A stretch of DNA of 64,000 nucleotides from JAAFIP01 sp963775085 (GTDB taxonomy: Bacteria > Pseudomonadota > Gammaproteobacteria > Burkholderiales > Burkholderiaceae_C). Position 1 is the first letter of the stretch. Every line of letters starts with the position of its first letter. Shown here in pieces: positions 47,463-57,526 of the stretch. The stretch spans positions 124,001 through 188,000 of the forward strand of contig CAVZHO010000008.1 of assembly GCA_963775085.1 (NCBI GenBank). The letters are read 5' to 3'. The notes under the pieces were generated by a model, which did no database searches, was not told the DNA's origin, and saw only the letters and a list, made by a program, of their open reading frames with translations. Made by a program: the position numbers and the translations under genes.

Positions 47463-47511
47463 TCACCATTGTTGATCTGATACCTTAAGTGCGTTTTGAA
47501 ATGATTGGTGA
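47463..47511. promoter_or_regulatory. Inverted repeat in the leader of the ATPase/PIN pair
   Basis: TCACCA (47463-47468) and TGGTGA (47506-47511) form a spaced palindrome just before the ATPase ATG at 47518. The stretch is AT-rich; no clear -35/-10 can be assigned. It could be an operator or a hairpin covering the ribosome-binding site. Confidence 0.3.
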
Positions 47512-47517
47512 AATGTT

Positions 47518-48831
47518 ATGAGACTCTATCTTGAGAATGTACGCTCCTTTGAGGGGTGGCATGAAATACCTATTGCACCAGCGACAGTACTGTTAGGCGA
47601 AAACAGTGCGGGTAAATCTACATTGCTAGGAATGCTGGCGGTGGTGCATCAAGATGGTTTTCCGTTTAGTGGTAATTTTTTTAATCAATTTCCATTTGAA
47701 TTTGGCGGCTATAAAACGCTCGCTAACACCAAAAAAGGAATTAACCATTTTTCTGTTGGATTTCAAGCAGATGTGCATGATCGATTCGGCCGATCCAAGG
47801 AGAGATCAGAGAAACAGGTATCTACAGGCTTAATCGCTGCATTTAGGGAAAATGATGGCTTACCCGTACCGTGCCACGTATTCGCGTGGATGGGAAACAT
47901 GGCCGTTGCTTTCTATGAAAAGGGCTTTGAATCCATTAATCGTTTAGATCAATTCAATTTTTCTACCGACTTAAAAATTGATTCCATGATGTCGCCTGAT
48001 ACAAGTCCTCAAGGGTTGAATCTACAAGGTGTATTCCGCGCTTTCTATGACAAACGAGAAAAAGAAAAAAAATCCAATAAAAGCGACAGACTCAAAGAGG
48101 ATGATTTCGATTTTCTAGTGCATATGCTATTTGGAGGACGAGTTGTCCGTAGTCACGGCCTTTCTGCTATGGCTTTTGCGCCAATGCGGTCACGCCCCAA
48201 GCGTACATATGATCAGTTAAGTGATGAGTTTTCTCCAGAGGGAGATCACGTCCCTCTGTTACTAGCGCGCGCGACTGATCCGAATAACAAGCAAGCAAAA
48301 GCGCTTCATGATGCATTGAAGGATTTTGGCAGTTATTCTGAAATGTTTACTGATATTGGAGTCAAGCAGCTAGGTCGCGGAAGTGGAGATCCATTCCAAG
48401 TGCAAGTGAAAATGGGTGCAAAAAACACTAATTTGATGGACGTGGGTTATGGCATTAGTCAAATTTTGCCTTTAATCGTGGATGCACAAAGAGCAGGTTC
48501 AAACACTACACTTTTGCTACAACAGCCGGAAGTACATTTGCATCCCAAAGCGCAAGCTGCACTGGGTTCGATGATTAAGGATTGGGTTTCCAAAAATAGA
48601 AAAACTGTAGTGGTTGAGACCCATAGCGACTACTTAGTTGATCGCTTGCGCCTAGAGGTAAAACGCGCTCACCTGAAAGCGAGCGACGTAAAAGTATTCT
48701 TCCTAGAGAAGAAAAATGGCCAAACCAAACTGCATGTTCTTGAAATTGATCTAGACGGCAATGTGTTAAATGCTCCTGAAGGTTATCGCGATTTTTTTCT
48801 ACTTGAGCAGATGGCTTTATTGGGAGACTAA
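47518..48831 (+). CDS. OLD/RloA-like AAA ATPase of a putative defence pair
   Basis: 437 residues, AAA_15/AAA_21 (DUF3696-type) ABC-like ATPase. The start MRLYLENVRSFEGW is the usual N-terminal strand. Walker A is GENSAGKST at residues 27-35. The signature-like VGYGISQILPLI is at 309-320, Walker B LLLQQPEVHLHP at 332-343, and the sensor/H-loop VVVETHSDYL at 364-373. Between lies a charged lid (KREKEKKSNKSDR). Codon usage and base composition are AT-richer than the flanking pmd genes. The next gene, 6 nt on, is a PIN nuclease. Such ATPases work with a nuclease or other effector in AbiL/RloAB, PARIS and Septu. Defence role is inferred. Confidence 0.85.
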   Translation: MRLYLENVRSFEGWHEIPIAPATVLLGENSAGKSTLLGMLAVVHQDGFPFSGNFFNQFPFEFGGYKTLANTKKGINHFSVGFQADVHDRFGRSKERSEKQVSTGLIAAFRENDGLPVPCHVFAWMGNMAVAFYEKGFESINRLDQFNFSTDLKIDSMMSPDTSPQGLNLQGVFRAFYDKREKEKKSNKSDRLKEDDFDFLVHMLFGGRVVRSHGLSAMAFAPMRSRPKRTYDQLSDEFSPEGDHVPLLLARATDPNNKQAKALHDALKDFGSYSEMFTDIGVKQLGRGSGDPFQVQVKMGAKNTNLMDVGYGISQILPLIVDAQRAGSNTTLLLQQPEVHLHPKAQAALGSMIKDWVSKNRKTVVVETHSDYLVDRLRLEVKRAHLKASDVKVFFLEKKNGQTKLHVLEIDLDGNVLNAPEGYRDFFLLEQMALLGD

Positions 48832-48837
48832 AATTCT

Positions 48838-49263
48838 ATGTGCTTAATAGTTGATGCAAATTTGTGCTCAGTTGTGTTTAAAAAAACGAGTGATACTTCT
48901 TATCAAAAATTACGAGAAACTATTTTTTCAAATCGACTCACTTTAATTCATGGAGGGAAGCTTACTGAGGAATACAAAATTGCTGGGGTACTCGGGGTGA
49001 TTGCCTCATTGGCTCAAAGTGGTCGTGCATTCAAGGTGAGTAGTGCGTTAATTGACATTCAACTAGACCAAATAAAAGAGCGCTGTCAATCAAATGATGA
49101 TCATGTCATTGCGCTGGCAAGAGCAGATCGCAAGCGTGGGCATGTTCTTTGCACCAATGACCAAGCCTTGCAAAACGATTTCAGAAATAAATCCCTGATC
49201 GACAAACCACGCGGCACTATTTATAGCCCAACTCGTCATAAAGCATCTCTTGCCAACTGTTGA
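48838..49263 (+). CDS. PIN-domain nuclease, presumed effector of the ATPase pair
   Basis: 141 residues. PIN fold acids are at the expected places: D6 in CLIVDANL, E44/E45 in KLTEEY, D87/D88 in SNDDHVIALARAD and D108 in HVLCTNDQALQNDF. PIN domains are Mg-dependent ribonucleases, often toxins. There is no VapB-like antitoxin next to it; the partner is the ATPase upstream, probably translated from the same mRNA. AT-rich like its partner, unlike the pmdA gene 23 nt downstream. Confidence 0.8.
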   Translation: MCLIVDANLCSVVFKKTSDTSYQKLRETIFSNRLTLIHGGKLTEEYKIAGVLGVIASLAQSGRAFKVSSALIDIQLDQIKERCQSNDDHVIALARADRKRGHVLCTNDQALQNDFRNKSLIDKPRGTIYSPTRHKASLANC

Positions 49264-49286
49264 CACGAACCATACCGAGATTAATT

Positions 49287-51551
<2,265 letters not shown>

Positions 51552-51587
51552 GTGCAGGGGTTGCAGCAAGCGCAGGAACCCAAGGTG

Positions 51588-52142
51588 CTACATGTGCTTT
51601 GGTTTCAAACTTCCAAAAGCACGTTTGGCATACAGCAGCGGTTCAAGCTGGCTGTCGTTGGTAATTCCATATTCGAGTACACGGCCAATCAAAATCAGAT
51701 GGTCGCCCGCGCTGACGGAGCTTTCCAGCGCGCAGCGAAACCATGCCAGCGTGTCTGCAATGCGGGGGTGATTGCCTTCAGTGCGCAGCATCTCGGTGCC
51801 AGCAAAGCGCTCCGTCTGGGTGCCTTGGGTAAATCGCATGGCAAGCGCATGTTGGTGGGTGGAAAGAATATTCACGGTGTAGCCATCGGAAGCCTCAAAG
51901 GCAGCGCGGCTCTGGGATGTTTTGCGGATAGACCATAGCACCATGGCTGGGTCCAGCGAGACGGTGTTGAAAGAGTTGCACGTCATTCCCCAGTCCTGGC
52001 CTTCGTGGTGCGTGGTTATGACGGTGACCCCAGTACCAAAACAGGCCATGGCATCCTTGATAGAGGGCGGCATATAGGCACTCTGATGCGGCTGATGCAA
52101 GCTCAGGCTTTGCGAGGCATATGCCATAGGATCTGGTTTCAT
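51588..52142 (-). CDS. FMN reductase-domain protein (flavin reductase)
   Basis: 184 residues, flavin reductase-like FMN-binding split barrel. FGTGVTVITTHHEGQDWGMT, CNSFNTVSLDPAMVLWSIRK and NILSTHQHALAMRFT are typical. It would supply reduced FMN to the SsuD-like monooxygenase in the same operon. Overlaps the aldo/keto reductase gene by 4 nt. In the sulfoquinovose SMO scheme the equivalent is SmoA. Confidence 0.88.
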   Translation of the reverse strand: MKPDPMAYASQSLSLHQPHQSAYMPPSIKDAMACFGTGVTVITTHHEGQDWGMTCNSFNTVSLDPAMVLWSIRKTSQSRAAFEASDGYTVNILSTHQHALAMRFTQGTQTERFAGTEMLRTEGNHPRIADTLAWFRCALESSVSAGDHLILIGRVLEYGITNDSQLEPLLYAKRAFGSLKPKHM

Positions 52143-53041
52143 GCGACTTCCTTTCCCTCAGCCAGCTCCAGCAATTCAAACCATGTTTCGCGTGACAGGG
52201 ACACCTTGAAAGCGTCCCCCAGTTTGGCGATACGCGCTACATTGTTGGTGCCCATGACGGGGATGATGCGCGCCGGGTGTGCCAATAGCCAGGCCACGGC
52301 CACGGCTTCCATATCGACCGCATACTGCGCTGCAATGCGCTGCAGCCCTGCGCGTACACGCACGGCAGTGGGATCGTCGCCAAACAAAGCGCCGCCCGCC
52401 AGCGGAGACCATGCCATGGGCGGCGCTTGCAGTTGCTGCGCTTGCGCCAGAACGCCATCGGTCAACGCCGTATGCGAGAGCAGGCTCAATTCGATTTGGT
52501 TGGTCACCAGGGGAGTGCGCATATGGGTCTGCAACAGTGTCCAATCCCATGGCATGAAATTGGATACGCCTGCGGCGCGGATCTTGCCGCTTTTTACCAA
52601 ATCGTCCAGACACCCACCGGTTGCTGCGGCATCCATGAAGGGATCTGGACGGTGCATCAGCAGTACATCAATGACATCCACACCCAGGCGGCTGAGCGAG
52701 GCCTCCACCGACGCACGGAGATGTGCAGGCGAAGTATCGTAATGCTTGACGCGGCGCGCAGGGTACTTGTCGCTCTTGAGCATGATGTCGCACTTGGTGA
52801 CGATCTGCAGCTTGCTTTTGATCGATGCATCCAATTGCAGTGCTTTACCGAATAACTCTTCGCACGCATAGTTGCCGTAGATGTCAGCATGGTCAAAAGT
52901 GGTGATGCCAATGTCCAGACAGGCCTTGATTTTTGCCAACGCGTCAGTCACAGAGTTGTTGACTCCATCGGTCATGCGCCAGGCACCGTAGACAATCCGG
53001 CTGAAGGCGGGTAAGTTGGGATGGATGTTGATGTACTGCAT
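52139..53041 (-). CDS. Aldo/keto reductase
   Basis: 300 residues, (beta/alpha)8 AKR of the YdhF type. The tetrad is present: Asp and Tyr in FDHADIYGNYACEELFG, Lys in LQIVTKCDI and His in VLLMHRPDP. NADP-binding residues lie in IIPVMGTNNVARI. Set between an SsuD-like monooxygenase and a flavin reductase, it fits SmoB, which reduces 6-oxo-glucose to glucose after desulfonation. This role is inferred from context. Confidence 0.9.
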   Translation of the reverse strand: MQYINIHPNLPAFSRIVYGAWRMTDGVNNSVTDALAKIKACLDIGITTFDHADIYGNYACEELFGKALQLDASIKSKLQIVTKCDIMLKSDKYPARRVKHYDTSPAHLRASVEASLSRLGVDVIDVLLMHRPDPFMDAAATGGCLDDLVKSGKIRAAGVSNFMPWDWTLLQTHMRTPLVTNQIELSLLSHTALTDGVLAQAQQLQAPPMAWSPLAGGALFGDDPTAVRVRAGLQRIAAQYAVDMEAVAVAWLLAHPARIIPVMGTNNVARIAKLGDAFKVSLSRETWFELLELAEGKEVA

Positions 53042-53118
53042 AGGGTCTTTGTGAGTGGTCGAGTGGGTACGCGCCGGAGTGGATGTGAAGCGGTTGGAAA
53101 GCAGGTGCGGTGCTGCGC

Positions 53119-54303
53119 TTACTTTCGCACGCCCACACCGAGCGGAGTGGCAGGAACGGCGGTTGGCACGCGGCCATACAGTTCAGGCAGTGAGCAGGTT
53201 TTTAAATGGGGCAACACTTTGGTACCAAAAATTTCGCACTCATTCAAATGCGGGTAACCGGAGAAGATAAAGGCGCGGATGCCCATCTTTTTATAGCGCT
53301 CAATTTTGCCCATGACCTGGTCTACGCTGCCCACCAAAGCGGCGCCACAACCTGACCGGGCGCGGCCGATGCCGGTCCAGACATGCGGCTCGATATATCC
53401 CGCCGCATCAGCCAGCTCACGATTTTTGGCTTGAATGGAGACACCAAAATTTTTCGCATCCAATGCGCGCTCCCGAATCTGCCGCCCGATCTCATCATCC
53501 AGCTGGCTCACCAGATCGTCCGCATACTCACGCGCTTCAATCTCAGTGTCCCGCACGATCATGTGGATGCGCAAGCCGTAGTCAATGACCCGGTTGTAAT
53601 GCTGCGCCCGCTCATGGACCACGCGCATCCGGTCGGCCAACTGGTTCTCTGCCTCTGGCCACATCAGGTACACATCGCAATGCTCGGCGCATAGATTGAC
53701 GGCATCGGGCGAGTAGCCGCCAAAGTAGAGCAGGGGCCCGCCATTTTGCTGATAAGGTTTCACCGGGGCGGTTGACAGCCCTTTGAAGTTGTAGATTTTT
53801 CCTTCGTAATTGATTTCGTCCTGCGTCCAGGCTTGCCTCAGGATTTCAACCACCTCTTTGGAGCGCTGGTAGCGATGTTCGTTACTGGCCACTTCACCGG
53901 GAAAATCAGAAGAGATCACATTCAGCGTCAAGCGGCCTTTGAGCATGTGGTCCAACGTAGCCACCGTGCGCGCCAGCATGATCGGCTGCATCTCGCCGCA
54001 GCGTATGGCGGCCAGCATATTCATCTGCTGGGTCAACGGGGCCATGGCGGCGACAAAACTCAAGGTGTCTTGCCCCACCTGGTAAGACGACGGGCACAGG
54101 ATATTGCGAAACCCCAGGCGATCCGCCGTTTGCGCAATGCGGCTGGTGTTTTCCCAACTGCTGCGCAAATTGCCATCGGGTACGCCCAGGTAGCGGTAGT
54201 CGTCCGAGCACAGGGGTGCGAACCAGGCGACTTCTGCGGCATCGGTGTCCTGGCTTTTCACGGGAACGATGGGATGGTGGATGGGGTCTGGAATAGCATT
54301 CAT
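53119..54303 (-). CDS. FMNH2-dependent sulfonate monooxygenase, SsuD-like
   Basis: 394 residues, LLM-class flavin monooxygenase. Segments GRARSGCGAALVGSVDQVM and IFSGYPHLNECEIFG match the SsuD branch (RGGAGTALVG and SGYPHLEEA in SsuD). LCPSSYQVGQDTLSFVAAMA, LTLNVISSDFPGEVASNEHR and LLYFGGYSPDAVNLCAEHCD are also typical. It would split a C-S bond releasing sulfite. With the two downstream genes it matches SmoC of sulfoquinovose degradation. First gene of the minus-strand operon; promoter in the divergent region. Confidence 0.88.
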   Translation of the reverse strand: MNAIPDPIHHPIVPVKSQDTDAAEVAWFAPLCSDDYRYLGVPDGNLRSSWENTSRIAQTADRLGFRNILCPSSYQVGQDTLSFVAAMAPLTQQMNMLAAIRCGEMQPIMLARTVATLDHMLKGRLTLNVISSDFPGEVASNEHRYQRSKEVVEILRQAWTQDEINYEGKIYNFKGLSTAPVKPYQQNGGPLLYFGGYSPDAVNLCAEHCDVYLMWPEAENQLADRMRVVHERAQHYNRVIDYGLRIHMIVRDTEIEAREYADDLVSQLDDEIGRQIRERALDAKNFGVSIQAKNRELADAAGYIEPHVWTGIGRARSGCGAALVGSVDQVMGKIERYKKMGIRAFIFSGYPHLNECEIFGTKVLPHLKTCSLPELYGRVPTAVPATPLGVGVRK

Positions 54304-54379
54304 TCCTTGACTATATCAATAGTAAATGACTTTTGTCAAATAAATTTAAAACTCCTGGATCTGTGACTACAATAAATCC
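54304..54379. promoter_or_regulatory. Divergent promoter/operator of the sulfonate cluster
   Basis: Leftward: TTGACA (54339-54334) and TATAGT (54315-54310), 18 nt apart, end 6 nt before the monooxygenase ATG. Rightward: TTTAAA (54345-54350) and TACAAT (54368-54373) end 6 nt before the GntR ATG. TGACTTTTGTCA (54327-54338), a small palindrome, overlaps the leftward -35 and may bind the GntR regulator. Confidence 0.55.
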
Positions 54380-55132
54380 ATGCCAAATACGCTCATTCCA
54401 GCAGCGTCAGCCACATTGCCGCTCTATATCCAGATCAGTGAGTTGCTGACGCGCGAAATTGCCGCAGGCCGCTGGACGCAGGGCGACCGCCTGCCTTCCG
54501 AGGCGCAAATGTCGCACCAGCTTGGCGTGGCCGTGGGAACTTTGCGAAAAGCCTTGACAGAGCTGGATGCGCGCGGCTTGCTGGAACGGCGGCAAGGCTC
54601 GGGCACCTACATCCGCAGCAATACACGGGTCGACAACCAAAGTAAAAGCAAAAGTGTGTACGAGTTTTTTCGTTTGGAGCTGGCCCGTGGCGGAGGGCTG
54701 CCCACCGCATTGGTGATGGATTTCCAGAAAATGAAGCGCCCGGCGTTTGTGCCATCATTTAACCCTGCTGACAAGCAAAAGCAGGAGCCGTGTTACCGTG
54801 TGCGCAGGCTGCGCAGCTTGAATGCGCTGCCGGTCGCCATTGAGGAAATATATTTCGATGCACGGCATGATCCCCACCTGAGCATCGAAGATCTGGGGGA
54901 GGCGATGTATTATTTCTACCAGCAGCGTCTGGGGTTCTGGATATCGCATGCAGAGGACCGCATTGGTGCAGGCGTTGTCCCGCATTGGTCGCCGAGCATG
55001 TTTGTGCCTGCGGTGGGCGCTGTCTGCCTCCGCATTGAGCGCAGTGCATGGTCTGAAAAAAACCAGATGGAGGAGTATTCCATCACCTGGTTCGACCCCG
55101 AACGCTGTCAATATGTGAACCGGTTGAAATAA
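54380..55132 (+). CDS. GntR-family regulator with UTRA ligand domain
   Basis: 250 residues of the HutC/FarR subgroup. The winged HTH reads LPLYIQISELLTREIAAGRW, TQGDRLPSEAQMSHQLGVAV, GTLRKALTELDARGLLERRQ and GSGTYIRS. The UTRA domain follows from about residue 90, with PVAIEEIYFDARHDPHL. It probably senses a sugar or sulfosugar and controls both divergent operons through the 76-nt gap. Confidence 0.92.
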   Translation: MPNTLIPAASATLPLYIQISELLTREIAAGRWTQGDRLPSEAQMSHQLGVAVGTLRKALTELDARGLLERRQGSGTYIRSNTRVDNQSKSKSVYEFFRLELARGGGLPTALVMDFQKMKRPAFVPSFNPADKQKQEPCYRVRRLRSLNALPVAIEEIYFDARHDPHLSIEDLGEAMYYFYQQRLGFWISHAEDRIGAGVVPHWSPSMFVPAVGAVCLRIERSAWSEKNQMEEYSITWFDPERCQYVNRLK

Positions 55133-55169
55133 CCCGAAATGCCATTTTTAGACCCTGAAAGACTTATCA

Positions 55170-56384
55170 ATGACTGAGCCAGCAAACCCGCAACCAACAC
55201 GCTATGGATTCATCGGCTGCGGCATGATGGGGCAGGAGCATTTGCGTAACCTGGCGCTGATCGAAGGCGTTCAGGTTGCGGCGATCTTTGAACCCGATGC
55301 AGCCATGCGCGCACTCTCCGCCCGTTATGCGCCGCAAGCCGAGTTTGCCGCCGACCTCGCTGCACTCCTGTCGCGCTCCGATATCGATGCGTGGGTGATC
55401 ACCAGCCCCAACCATGTGCATGCCGACCAACTCCAACGCATTGCCGATGCCGGTGTGGCCGGTCACAAACCCATCTTGATCGAGAAACCCGCCTGCACCG
55501 ATTTGCATGGTGTCCATGCCTTGCGCAAACTCGGCGCGAGTTACTCCGCACCGATCTGGGTGGCCATGGAATACCGGTACATGCCCCCCATTGCCAAGCT
55601 GATCCAGGAGGCGCACCGCCAGCACTACACCGGCCAGGCGGTGATGCTCAGTATCCGCGAGCATCGATACCCCTTCCTGAACAAGGTAGGCGACTGGAAC
55701 CGCTTTACGCGCAATACGGGCGGTACCCTGGTTGAGAAATGCTGCCACTTTTTTGATTTGATGCGCCACATCATGCAAGCCGATCCTGTGCGGGTGTTTG
55801 CCTCGGGTGGGCAAAACCATAACCACCTGAACGAATCGTATGGCGGTGAGCAACCCGACATCCTGGACAACGCCTACGTCGTGCTCGACTTTCCGGCGGG
55901 CAGACGGGCCATGCTGGATTTATGCATGTTTGCCGAAGGCGCGCGTTACCAGGAGGAGTTGTGCGTCGTCGGAGCCAAAGGCAAGATCGAATGCAAGGTG
56001 CCTGGCCCAGGCCGCTTTTGGCCCGCTGAGCTGGGCGATGCCCCCATCGCGCAACTCACCGTCAGCCAGCGCCACCAAACCGGGCCAGAAGGCTGGACCA
56101 ACCATCCCACCATCAAAGCCGTAGCACCCCAATCACTTGACATCCCGGTCGACACCGCATTGCTGGCGGCAGGTGACCATAATGGCTCCACGTTTTACCA
56201 GCACCAAAAATTTTTAAGCGTCGTGCAGCAGTTCAAAGCCAGGCAAGGCAGCGCACCATCCAGCGCGCCGGTAGAAGTCAGTCTGTCAGACGGCCTGAAA
56301 GCCGTCGTGATGGGTTTGGCTGCTGAACATTCGGCCAAAGCCGGGGTGGCCGTAAGTTTGCTGGATGGGCCTTATGCGCTTTAG
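55170..56384 (+). CDS. Gfo/Idh/MocA oxidoreductase of the sulfonate cluster
   Basis: 404 residues. Rossmann motif YGFIGCGMMGQEHLRNLALI, then VITSPNHVHADQL and ILIEKPACTDLHGVHALRKL (the conserved EKP). C-terminal domain with TGGTLVEKCCHFFDLMRHIM; Cys-Cys-His there replaces the usual Gly-x-His. NAD+-dependent sulfoquinovosidases (SqgA) of sulfo-SMO operons belong to this superfamily, so this is a candidate for releasing sulfoquinovose from its glycosides; an inositol or sugar dehydrogenase is the alternative. It overlaps soxX by 11 nt. Confidence 0.85.
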   Translation: MTEPANPQPTRYGFIGCGMMGQEHLRNLALIEGVQVAAIFEPDAAMRALSARYAPQAEFAADLAALLSRSDIDAWVITSPNHVHADQLQRIADAGVAGHKPILIEKPACTDLHGVHALRKLGASYSAPIWVAMEYRYMPPIAKLIQEAHRQHYTGQAVMLSIREHRYPFLNKVGDWNRFTRNTGGTLVEKCCHFFDLMRHIMQADPVRVFASGGQNHNHLNESYGGEQPDILDNAYVVLDFPAGRRAMLDLCMFAEGARYQEELCVVGAKGKIECKVPGPGRFWPAELGDAPIAQLTVSQRHQTGPEGWTNHPTIKAVAPQSLDIPVDTALLAAGDHNGSTFYQHQKFLSVVQQFKARQGSAPSSAPVEVSLSDGLKAVVMGLAAEHSAKAGVAVSLLDGPYAL

Positions 56385-56766
56385 TGCGCGCACACCAGGC
56401 CTGTGTGCGTTGGTTATTGCTGCGCTGCTGGTGACGTCTTGTGCGCAACCCACGCCGCTAGCTGCACCCCCTGCCGCAACCCCGCAGTCGCTTGCACAAG
56501 GCTGGCAGGTGTTGTTTGACCAGCGCCTGGGCAACTGCGCCGCCTGCCATTCCATACCCGATCAAAAAGGTGCCAAAACAGGCATCCAAAGCACCTTTGC
56601 CCCGGCACTGGACGGTGTGGCCTCGCGCTACAGCCCTGCGCAGCTGCGCCAGTGGGTCGTGGATGCCCGCAAGATCAACCCCAATACCTTGATGCCCCCG
56701 TTTGGTGCCATGCTCAGCCCGCAGCAGATAGCCGACGTGCTTGCCGCTCTGCAAACTCTGCGCTAG
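56374..56766 (+). CDS. soxX: SoxX-type monohaem cytochrome c, lipoprotein form
   Basis: 130 residues. Electron-accepting subunit of the SoxXA complex. One haem motif, CAACHS in LGNCAACHSIPDQKGAKT, and a distal methionine in NPNTLMPPFGAMLSPQQIAD, as in SoxX. The signal peptide ends in VTSC, a lipobox, so it is predicted to be lipid-anchored, unlike the soluble classical SoxX. ATG 56374 has GGATGG upstream at good distance; ATG 56365 is an alternative three codons earlier. Confidence 0.87.
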   Translation: MRFSARTPGLCALVIAALLVTSCAQPTPLAAPPAATPQSLAQGWQVLFDQRLGNCAACHSIPDQKGAKTGIQSTFAPALDGVASRYSPAQLRQWVVDARKINPNTLMPPFGAMLSPQQIADVLAALQTLR

Positions 56767-56796
56767 TATTGGCTGCTCACCTATTAGGCTCACACC

Positions 56797-57141
56797 ATGG
56801 ACACTGCTACGCTGCAAAAACTCAAGCTGCGCCCCACCGGCGCGCGGCTGGAAATCGAACCCCTGTCAGACACCGGCAACGCCATACCAATTGGCGTGCG
56901 TTTGCAAGCGCCAGTGGGCCTGACCATCGAATCGTTTGAAGTGTTTGCCCCCGACAACCCGGTGCCCCAGGTCATCAAAATCAAGCTCAGCACGCCGCAG
57001 TCCAGCTACAGTTTTGACACCCGCATTCGCCTGGGCATCGGTCAGGACGTGTGGGTGGTGGCCAAGCTGTCAGATGGCAGCCTGCTGGGCCACTTTGCGC
57101 CCACGGTGCTCACCTCGTCGGCCTGTTTTGACGCGAGCTGA
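56797..57141 (+). CDS. SoxY-like sulfur carrier lacking signal peptide and GGCGG arm
   Basis: 114 residues. The immunoglobulin-like SoxY body is clear: NAIPIGVRLQAPVGLTIESF, EVFAPDNPVPQVIKIKLS and YSFDTRIRLGIGQDVWVVAK. The C-terminus ends TVLTSSACFDAS; the cysteine sits where the SoxY swinging-arm cysteine would be but the GGCGG context is lost. There is no signal peptide, and in-frame stops at 56764 and 56785 exclude an upstream extension. SoxY normally carries SoxZ through the Tat system, so export of this pair is unexplained. Confidence 0.85.
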   Translation: MDTATLQKLKLRPTGARLEIEPLSDTGNAIPIGVRLQAPVGLTIESFEVFAPDNPVPQVIKIKLSTPQSSYSFDTRIRLGIGQDVWVVAKLSDGSLLGHFAPTVLTSSACFDAS

Positions 57142-57146
57142 GAACC

Positions 57147-57491
57147 ATGGACGCACCCTCCAAAATCCCCATGCGGCTCAACGTCACGGGCAACGTCAGC
57201 CCGGGTGGCACGCTGCAAGCCGTACTCTTGATTGGCCACCCCATGGAGTCGGGCTACCGCACGCTCGATTCTGGCCAACGCATCCCTAAAAACGTGATCA
57301 TCAGCATCCGCGCGCAGATGGGCGGGCAAACTCTGTTTGAAGCAGAAACCGGTATTGGTATTTCGGCCAATCCCTACCTGGCCTTCCCGGTCCCCTTGCC
57401 TGCGGCCATTCCCGCCACCGGTTTGGTGCTCAGTGTGCAGTGGCTGGACGACGCCGGCCAGCGCGGTGAGATTCAGCGCGCGCTGAAATAG
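57147..57491 (+). CDS. soxZ: SoxZ, partner of the sulfur carrier
   Basis: 114 residues. SoxZ family: PMESGYRTLDSGQRIPKNVI is the conserved HPMETG(L/Y)R.D..G..IP..(F/Y)I motif, followed by NPYLAFPVPLPAAIPATG and LVLSVQWLDDAGQRGE. No signal peptide, as usual for SoxZ. It starts 5 nt after the SoxY-like stop. Confidence 0.92.
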   Translation: MDAPSKIPMRLNVTGNVSPGGTLQAVLLIGHPMESGYRTLDSGQRIPKNVIISIRAQMGGQTLFEAETGIGISANPYLAFPVPLPAAIPATGLVLSVQWLDDAGQRGEIQRALK

Positions 57492-57526
57492 GCCGCTTGG
57501 CAGCCCGCACCCGTTTGCGCAACGCT

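Noticed and set aside
48838..49263. PIN gene as a VapC toxin of a VapBC pair
   Set aside because: No VapB-like small antitoxin is adjacent; the tightly linked partner is a 437-residue ATPase.
55170..56384. Gfo/Idh/MocA gene as a second pmdC
   Set aside because: It keeps the EKP motif that PmdC/LigC lacks, has 404 residues instead of about 317, and is tied to the GntR/sox operon.
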